Below, piece by piece: positions 31,953-37,754 of a stretch of DNA of 37,754 nt; within the stretch, counting starts at the first letter, position 1, and each line of letters begins with the position of its first letter. Below the pieces are notes generated by a model that was not told where the DNA came from, ran no database searches, and was given only the letters and a program-made list of their open reading frames with translations. The translations under genes and the position numbers were made by a program. Origin of the DNA: Rectinema subterraneum. GTDB lineage: Bacteria > Spirochaetota > Spirochaetia > Treponematales > Rectinemataceae. The stretch is taken from contig WESA01000030.1 in the NCBI GenBank assembly GCA_009768935.1, positions 1-37,754 on the forward strand. Direction: 5' to 3'.

Positions 31953-33767
31953 ATGAAATTGCTTTTTGTACAACTGCCTTCGCAGATGCCTGACTGGAGT
32001 TCAGCCCCCGCAAACGTGCCGCTCGCTGCAGGATATCTCGCTGCCTATGCGGAATCGAAAGGAATCCTCGCGCGCAGGGAATGGTCCATTCTCGAGCCCG
32101 AAATTGCTAACTATGGCTCGGATTCATCGATTGTCGCATCTATCGCCGCGCGGGAACCTGATATCGTCTCTTTTACACTCTATTCATGGAATCTCGAGCG
32201 CAGCCTTTTCATCGCTGAACGGCTTGCTTCGCTCCTGCCTCATGCGCGGCTTGTCGCCGGCGGGCCAGAAGTTGTTGAGCACATGCCGGTCACCGTGCGA
32301 ACGCCGTTTCATAGCCTTGTCTTTGGAGAAGGCGAAGAAGCATTTGTCGACCTTTTGAGGGATGTCCAGCAGCATCGTCCGCTGGCCCCTTCGTATTCCG
32401 CAAATGCCCTTGCCGACCTCGAAAAAGTCCCAAATCCGTACCTTGCGGGGACGCTGCGCTTCGACCCCAGCACCCAGGTGCACCTCGAGACCATGCGCGG
32501 CTGTTCTGCAAAATGTGCATATTGTTATTATGGCAAGAATTATAACACTTTAAGGCGTTTTCCGCACAAGCATGTACTCGATGTCATCCGGGCTGCCTCT
32601 GAAGCGGGAGTCCCTGAGATCTACATTATGGATCCCAATTTTCAGACAGGCCCCGACTTTGCAGGAAGACTCCGGGATATTGCCTATGCGAACCATGCGC
32701 GCACAGCCATTCATACGGAACTCAGGCTCGAAGGCATTACCGAAGAGATTGCCGGGCTTCTGAAAGAAGCTGGCATCGCTTCAGTTGAAGCAGGGCTGCA
32801 GAGCACCAACCCCAAGGCCCTCGAAGCAGTCCATCGAACCTTCGATCGCAAGGCATTCGAGCGCGGAGCCGAGCTCTTGCAGAAACAGAAGATTCTTGTA
32901 AAGACAGGACTTATTCTTGGCCTACCCTTCGATGGCTATGAGCAGGTAATCGAAACCTTCGACTTCTTGGGGATGCAAGGACTCGGGCAGGAAGCCGAGC
33001 TCTATCCGCTTTCGCTTCTTCCCGGCACCGAGATCCGGGAGCGAGCAGACGAGTACGGCATGAGTGCCATGGAAATCCCTCCCTATCTGGTTACGAGCAC
33101 TCACTGGATCTCCTACGATGATATGGTCGACGCGATTGCCGCGTTCGAGGAGAGCTTCGATGTCGAATGGGCGATGCCGCCTGCACCGCATTTCCAGCTG
33201 TTCAAAGAAGGCTTTGTATCGTTCATAGATACGCGCAGGCCGGAAAATATAGACTGGATGCGCCTGAATCCTGAAAAGCTTTCAAATTCCATGACGCTGC
33301 TCGTCGATTCAGACGACCCGGAAATTCTTGTCCGCATCGTGCGCGCCGCTCGCGACCTCAGGAAAGACAACCCATTTACTCTGTACCAGGTAGTCCTTAC
33401 GAGCGAAACGCGAATCCCGTCCGAAAAGCTGGTCGAGCGCGTGAGAGAAGCATTCCTCCACCCCGAACATTATTATGAGCTCGCCAATTCATTCTCTCCG
33501 GACCCGCAGACGAGCTATCAAACGCGCATGTTTTTCGCCACAAAGAATTTTGCGCTTGCATACAGGGCGCTGGAAGAAGCACAAGATATGGAGACGATGG
33601 TCGTTCTCAACGCAAAAGGCGGATATAACGCGGAACGGCTTGCAGAGCTCCTGCCATATGTAGTGTTCGACAAGCAAACTCTGCCCTTCGATCGGCTGTA
33701 TGAGCTTATCTCGATATATGCAGACTTTCCGCATATGCTGATAGAAGCGCCGGAAGGTCTGTTCTAG
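31953..33767 (+). CDS. B12-binding-domain radical SAM protein, function unknown
   Basis: A 604-residue protein. Residues 1-145 form a B12-binding-like Rossmann domain (VPLAAGYLAAYAES, PDIVSFTLYSWN, LVAGGPEVVEH, VFGEGEEAFVDLL); the base-off DxHxxG motif is not visible. The radical SAM core begins at C184-SAK-C188-AY-C191 (CX3CX2C), with YIMDPNFQTGP and KTGLILGLPFDG later. The last about 170 residues match nothing I recognise. Substrates of such proteins range from methylations to ring rearrangements. It lies 18 nt after aat and is probably cotranscribed with the N-degron genes. Its TAG stop overlaps that of the next, convergent gene (CTAG, 33764-33767). Confidence 0.88.
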   Translation: MKLLFVQLPSQMPDWSSAPANVPLAAGYLAAYAESKGILARREWSILEPEIANYGSDSSIVASIAAREPDIVSFTLYSWNLERSLFIAERLASLLPHARLVAGGPEVVEHMPVTVRTPFHSLVFGEGEEAFVDLLRDVQQHRPLAPSYSANALADLEKVPNPYLAGTLRFDPSTQVHLETMRGCSAKCAYCYYGKNYNTLRRFPHKHVLDVIRAASEAGVPEIYIMDPNFQTGPDFAGRLRDIAYANHARTAIHTELRLEGITEEIAGLLKEAGIASVEAGLQSTNPKALEAVHRTFDRKAFERGAELLQKQKILVKTGLILGLPFDGYEQVIETFDFLGMQGLGQEAELYPLSLLPGTEIRERADEYGMSAMEIPPYLVTSTHWISYDDMVDAIAAFEESFDVEWAMPPAPHFQLFKEGFVSFIDTRRPENIDWMRLNPEKLSNSMTLLVDSDDPEILVRIVRAARDLRKDNPFTLYQVVLTSETRIPSEKLVERVREAFLHPEHYYELANSFSPDPQTSYQTRMFFATKNFALAYRALEEAQDMETMVVLNAKGGYNAERLAELLPYVVFDKQTLPFDRLYELISIYADFPHMLIEAPEGLF

Positions 33768-34741
33768 TACATTCTTGAGAGGTCTGCCCGCCAGATGCCT
33801 TTGCCTGTGCGCAAGAAAGCTCGAATATTTTTGAGCGTATCGTCCACTGCTCTCCGCGTGGCCTGGTTTGTAGAACCGCCTACATGCGGCGAAAGAATGA
33901 CATTCGAGAGCGTATGAATCGGATAGCGCGACGGCGCACCGATAACCCCTGTCTTTGGATAGGTGTACCAGGTGTCAATCGCTGCTCCTTTCAGTATGCC
34001 ATTTTTCAGTGCCTCATACAGGCCCTCTTCGTTAACAATAGAGCCTCGTCCGACATTCACAAGGAATTTTCCTTTCATGCCAGCGAGAATTTCTTTGGAG
34101 AATAGCCCTTCGGTCTCTGCGGTGGCAGGCAGCGCGATGAAGACGATTTCAGCAGCATCGATGGCTTCCCTCATTGTGGGAAAGATTGCATCAAAATGCT
34201 CGGGTACCGTTGCAGTGCTCGATTTTCGCCATCCATAGACAGTGCAATCAAAAGCCTTGAGCAGTTTTGCCAGCGCAACACCGATCGCGCCAGTGCCGAG
34301 GATTGCGCATGTCTTGCCGTATATGCTGTCCCAATTATCTTCCGCTCCACGATTTACCCAGAATCCGTGCCATATCTCATTCCTGAGGTCATTATGATAC
34401 TCGATGAGCCGTCCATAGAATGCAAGCGTCATTGCAAGCGCGCGCTCTGCTACATCGAATGCATTGGAGTGGACATTGTACACTTCCACATTCCGCTCGA
34501 GCAGAAGGCTCGCGGGAAGATGATTGACGCCGGTGAAGGGCTGAAACAATGTTTTCAGCGAATGAGCGCGCTCAAATACTTCAAGAGGGATACGTCCCGC
34601 TATCATTGCATCCAGACTTCCAATTTCGCTGGATTCTGGCTTGAGCCCCTCGAGCCATGCGTGCTGGGGAAATTCGTCGCGCAGCTGCTTTATAGCAGGG
34701 CCCCATACAGAATTGAGCGGCATAAATGAGCCAATTTTCAT
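33764..34741 (-). CDS. D-isomer-specific 2-hydroxyacid dehydrogenase
   Basis: A 325-residue NAD-dependent dehydrogenase. The nucleotide-binding motif is GTGAIG (149-154). The catalytic Arg is R232 (NVGRGSIVNEEGL) and the catalytic His is H286 (ILSPHVGGSTNQA). The usual active-site Glu, normally within a DVF.EPLP-like segment, is not seen: the stretch reads AIDTWYTYPKTG. This variant suggests an atypical member; the substrate is unknown. The start at 34741 is preceded by GAGG with a suitable spacing; in-frame ATGs up to 34885 lie in the divergent promoter region. It is convergent with the radical SAM gene. Confidence 0.88.
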   Translation of the reverse strand: MKIGSFMPLNSVWGPAIKQLRDEFPQHAWLEGLKPESSEIGSLDAMIAGRIPLEVFERAHSLKTLFQPFTGVNHLPASLLLERNVEVYNVHSNAFDVAERALAMTLAFYGRLIEYHNDLRNEIWHGFWVNRGAEDNWDSIYGKTCAILGTGAIGVALAKLLKAFDCTVYGWRKSSTATVPEHFDAIFPTMREAIDAAEIVFIALPATAETEGLFSKEILAGMKGKFLVNVGRGSIVNEEGLYEALKNGILKGAAIDTWYTYPKTGVIGAPSRYPIHTLSNVILSPHVGGSTNQATRRAVDDTLKNIRAFLRTGKGIWRADLSRMY

Positions 34742-34762
34742 CGTAACCTCGCTTGGTAATAG

Positions 34763-34768
34763 AATATA
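34763..34768 (-). promoter_or_regulatory. Possible -10 box of the dehydrogenase gene
   Basis: TATATT on the minus strand, 21 nt before ATG 34741, within an AT-rich stretch. The -35 region is weak. For the divergent ankyrin gene I see no convincing promoter in 34769-34903. Confidence 0.3.
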
Positions 34769-34903
34769 GCATATATATGCAATCATACTTTGCGCAGGAG
34801 AAGCAAGGGGCATCATGAAATCCTCGAAATTTTGCGATATAGATAGTGGTGGCTGCGTATTTGCGAGCAAATTGCCGATAATCAATAGGGAGTGTTATAA
34901 CCG

Positions 34904-37723
34904 ATGCAAAAGCACACACTGAGACCTACAAGACTTCTGGGCTTCATGATTCTTGCCCTTTTATTGATTGCAGGATGCGCAACTTCTCCGGCATCGAACA
35001 AAGAAGTCACGCTGAGTGACCTTGTCATTAAAGGTGATATAGAAGGAATCAGAAAATTCTATGCCAACCAGGAACAGCTCAACAAAGCGGACAGCCAGGG
35101 GCTCTACCCCTTGCACTATGCCATATCGAGGGGAGATGCGCAGATTGCAGAGATTCTGATTGTGCTCGGAGCCAAGCCGGACAACAAAGACCTTTCAGGC
35201 AAGACAGCACTGCGATATGCCGTTGATCGATATCCAACAGAACCTGCCAAGCAGAAAGAAATAATAAAAATGCTCGTTGACCGGGGGGCGGATCCTTTCC
35301 TGCCCGACGTAGCAGGAACTTCGCCTGCCCAGGTTGCGCTTAAATCAGATATAAATATTCTCGATGCAATGTTCAATTCGAAAAATATAAACAACACCGC
35401 TGCGGACGGCAGAACGGTCCTGCACTATGCTGCGGACGCGCTCATGACCAAGGAAGTAGAACTTCTTCTTTCGAAAGGCGCTTCGGTACAGATAAAGGAC
35501 AAGGCGGACCGGACGGCCCTTGATCTTGTGCTTCTGTATCCTGACAAGCTCGAAGCAGCACAGATTGCAGAAAAACTCATTCTGAAAGGCGCAAATCCTT
35601 CTTTCCCGGAATTTGTATGGTTTGCCCAGACAGTGCGGGCACCGGATTACAACGCAGTCCGCTTCGCAAACGGCAATTCCCCGCTGCACGAGGCGATTTC
35701 CCGATATCAGTATGGCTTTGCCTCATTTTTGCTTCTCAATAAGGCTGATCCGAACAACAAAAATCTGAATGGCGATGCCCCGTTGCACCTTGCGGTGAAA
35801 GCAGGCTATGTGGAAGGTGCGAAATTGCTTCTTTCCATGAATGCGAACCAGGACATCCTTGATGCAAACCACAATACTCCCCTGCTTCTTCCCATTCCCG
35901 CAGCGCGCCGGCTGGAAATGATCAAACTGCTCCTCAATTTCAAAGCCAATCCAGCACTTGCCGACAATCAAGGGAATACACCGCTCCATAAGGCAGTCAT
36001 CCAGAGCTACGCTCCGGAAATTGTCGAAACGCTTATCCAGGCGGGCGCCCCGGTCAACGCACAGAACGCGAATGGCGATACACCGCTGATTCTCTGCGTG
36101 AGAAGCGGACGTTACGAATATGCAAAACCCCTCATCGAAGCGAAAGCAGACATTTTCAAAATGAACCAGGCGGGCGAAAACGCGCTCAAGCTTGCGATAT
36201 CGAAAGGATACCAGGCAGTCGACAGCATTGTGCTTTCGGCGAATGTCAATCAGAGCGACGACAATTCGAACAGCGTGCTGATGACAGCGGTTTCGCTTAA
36301 AGCACCTACGGATGTGCTCAAACTCATTCTTGCCAAAGGCGCTGACCCCAATGCAAGAAACAAGGCGCTGGACAGCGCGCTTCATATTGCTGTCCGACAA
36401 AACTATGCCGAGCAGGGCATCGTGCTTCTGGACGCAAATGCCGACATCTTCCAGTACAATTCAAAACAGGAAAATCCTCTGTTCCTTGCGCTTACTGCCA
36501 AGCCTGCACCACTTGAATGGTTCTTCAGGCCCAATGTCATTGCAGCCCGCGATGCAAATGGCGATTCGGTCGTACACCATGCTGCCCGCAAGAATCTGCC
36601 CGACGGCATCGCCTATCTGGTCAAGAAGGGGGCCGATATCAATGTGCTCAATAATGCAGAAGAGACTCCTTTGCATACTGCAGCGAAGTATGATGCGGTC
36701 GATGCTATCGCCTACCTTGCCCGCGCAGGCTCTTCTCTGGAAGCAGCTGATATAAAGGGAGATATTCCTCTTCAGAGCGCGGTTCTTGCAGGCGCAGCTC
36801 GAGCGACGCAAGCGCTGCTTGTAGCTGGATCTCCAATCGACAATCAGAACTATTCAGGAGAAACAGCACTCCACCAGGCTGCAAAGAACAACATAAGTGC
36901 AATCGTAATTTTGTTGGCAGCGAATGGGGCACAGACAGAAATCTTGGATAGCCGAGGATTTACTCCTCTGGCAGCGGCCGCTGCGAACGGAGCATTTGAA
37001 TCTGCAAACGAACTCTTGAAAGCAAAAGCACAGGTGGATACTCGGGATAATTCGGGGTCAACGCCTTTGTTCCAGGCTGTGAGCGGTGAGCACATTGCAA
37101 CAGCGCGGCTTCTACTCGCCAACGGGGCTGACATGCATGCGCTGAACGCAAGAGGGCTTTCGCCATTCAAGCTGTCGCTCATGAAAAATGCGCAGGTCAC
37201 CGCTGAATTCTTTGCTCCATGGCTTATAAATAAGCCCGATTCGAATGGCGACGCTATTCTCCATATGCTCGCAGGCAGTTCTGCCGGACCTGACCTGATT
37301 GAAGCTGCACTAAAGAATGGCGCAAATCCGAATGCGCGCAATGCCCGTGGCGACACTCCGCTTATGGTTGCCTTGAAAAAGAACGATATAGTGACAGCTG
37401 CCCAGCTGATCAATGCAGGCTCTTCGGTATTTGCCTCTAATGCTGACAATATATCGGCGCTTTCAATGATCTTCGGAATGGATTCCGGATCTCGCACAAA
37501 ATTGCTCTCGGCCATACTTTCGTCCATAAAGGCCCCTAAAACTGATTTTGCCGGCGAATCGCTTTTGCACTATGCTGTGCGAGCGAACAATAAAGAAGCA
37601 GTCGCTGACCTTCTGGCGCTTCGCGCAGACAAAAGTATCCGCAACCGGAAGGGCGAGGCGCCGCTCGATATCGCACAATCAAAGGGATTTCAGGATATTG
37701 TGTCGTTATTGACGAACAATTGA
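34904..37723 (+). CDS. Ankyrin-repeat lipoprotein
   Basis: A 939-residue secreted lipoprotein. The signal peptide ends in the lipobox LLIAGC with the lipidated Cys near residue 25. The rest is almost entirely ankyrin repeats: about 26 motifs of the form G-[DNE]-[TS]-[PA]-L-H-x-A can be counted, each about 33 residues. Ankyrin solenoids bind proteins; here the anchor places the solenoid on a membrane facing the periplasm or cell exterior. The repeats show a super-period of three, described in the findings. GGGAG lies 10 nt before ATG. Spirochaetes such as Treponema carry large ankyrin proteins (family knowledge), but a partner cannot be named. The gene is complete, ending 31 nt before the window edge. 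Confidence 0.9.
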   Translation: MQKHTLRPTRLLGFMILALLLIAGCATSPASNKEVTLSDLVIKGDIEGIRKFYANQEQLNKADSQGLYPLHYAISRGDAQIAEILIVLGAKPDNKDLSGKTALRYAVDRYPTEPAKQKEIIKMLVDRGADPFLPDVAGTSPAQVALKSDINILDAMFNSKNINNTAADGRTVLHYAADALMTKEVELLLSKGASVQIKDKADRTALDLVLLYPDKLEAAQIAEKLILKGANPSFPEFVWFAQTVRAPDYNAVRFANGNSPLHEAISRYQYGFASFLLLNKADPNNKNLNGDAPLHLAVKAGYVEGAKLLLSMNANQDILDANHNTPLLLPIPAARRLEMIKLLLNFKANPALADNQGNTPLHKAVIQSYAPEIVETLIQAGAPVNAQNANGDTPLILCVRSGRYEYAKPLIEAKADIFKMNQAGENALKLAISKGYQAVDSIVLSANVNQSDDNSNSVLMTAVSLKAPTDVLKLILAKGADPNARNKALDSALHIAVRQNYAEQGIVLLDANADIFQYNSKQENPLFLALTAKPAPLEWFFRPNVIAARDANGDSVVHHAARKNLPDGIAYLVKKGADINVLNNAEETPLHTAAKYDAVDAIAYLARAGSSLEAADIKGDIPLQSAVLAGAARATQALLVAGSPIDNQNYSGETALHQAAKNNISAIVILLAANGAQTEILDSRGFTPLAAAAANGAFESANELLKAKAQVDTRDNSGSTPLFQAVSGEHIATARLLLANGADMHALNARGLSPFKLSLMKNAQVTAEFFAPWLINKPDSNGDAILHMLAGSSAGPDLIEAALKNGANPNARNARGDTPLMVALKKNDIVTAAQLINAGSSVFASNADNISALSMIFGMDSGSRTKLLSAILSSIKAPKTDFAGESLLHYAVRANNKEAVADLLALRADKSIRNRKGEAPLDIAQSKGFQDIVSLLTNN

Positions 37724-37754
37724 GAAGCCAGGCTCCTGAAACGCAGAAGAACAT

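Noticed and set aside
34881..34906. TTGCCG-N17-TTATAA before the ankyrin gene as another leaderless promoter
   Set aside because: The -10 would end about 3 nt before ATG, which would put transcription start inside the gene, and a GGGAG ribosome site is present.

Overview
The window looks like ordinary chromosome from a Gram-negative-type anaerobe of about 50% GC, most likely a spirochaete related to Treponema. This placement is an inference from gene content: a FabV/Ter-type enoyl reductase, a groES with no groEL beside it, a clpS-clpA-aat N-degron set (aat argues against Firmicutes), a uridine kinase fused to a ThrRS-like N-terminus, and a large ankyrin lipoprotein. No rRNA or other phylogenetic marker is present to confirm it.

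Layout. 1-718: right end of an insertion sequence with a frameshifted DDE transposase and two terminal direct repeats. 827-900: tRNA-Arg(CCT), minus strand. 1043-2788: SDF-family symporter and a PTS IIA-like protein. 2858-3124: groES (minus). 3355-5325: ftsH. 5415-10237: type II fatty acid synthesis cluster fabH-fabF-fabZ-fabV ending in rsmE. 10234-13087 (minus): lacI-type regulator and oligoendopeptidase F. 13183-14862: uridine kinase-like fusion. 14955-21641 (minus): complete oligopeptide ABC transporter, oppA-oppB-oppC-oppD-oppF, with a terminator and a second promoter between oppA and oppB. 21823-22794: two small membrane proteins of unknown function. 22835-26222 (minus): nitrilase-fold amidase, malic enzyme, dihydroorotate dehydrogenase-like protein. 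26281-28431 (minus): thrS behind a complete T-box riboswitch. 28532-33767: clpS-clpA-aat and a radical SAM protein. 33764-34741 (minus): D-2-hydroxyacid dehydrogenase. 34904-37723: lipoprotein with about 26 ankyrin motifs.

How the genes work together. The Opp importer and PepF fit peptide uptake followed by cytosolic hydrolysis. Aat adds Leu/Phe to N-termini, ClpS recognises the resulting N-degrons and ClpA unfolds the substrate. The fab genes cover condensation, dehydration and enoyl reduction; fabD, fabG and acpP must lie elsewhere.

The most striking points are: (i) a textbook threonine T-box (specifier ACC, antiterminator, terminator) in what appears to be a spirochaete; (ii) several genes whose -10 box lies only 7-10 nt before the start codon with no Shine-Dalgarno sequence, which predicts leaderless mRNAs; (iii) a ThrRS lacking its TGS domain while the uridine kinase carries a TGS plus a ThrRS editing-like domain with its metal-site residues lost; (iv) a three-repeat super-periodicity in the ankyrin lipoprotein; (v) two convergent gene pairs whose stop codons overlap by 4 bp. 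No CRISPR array, prophage, toxin-antitoxin or defence system was seen.
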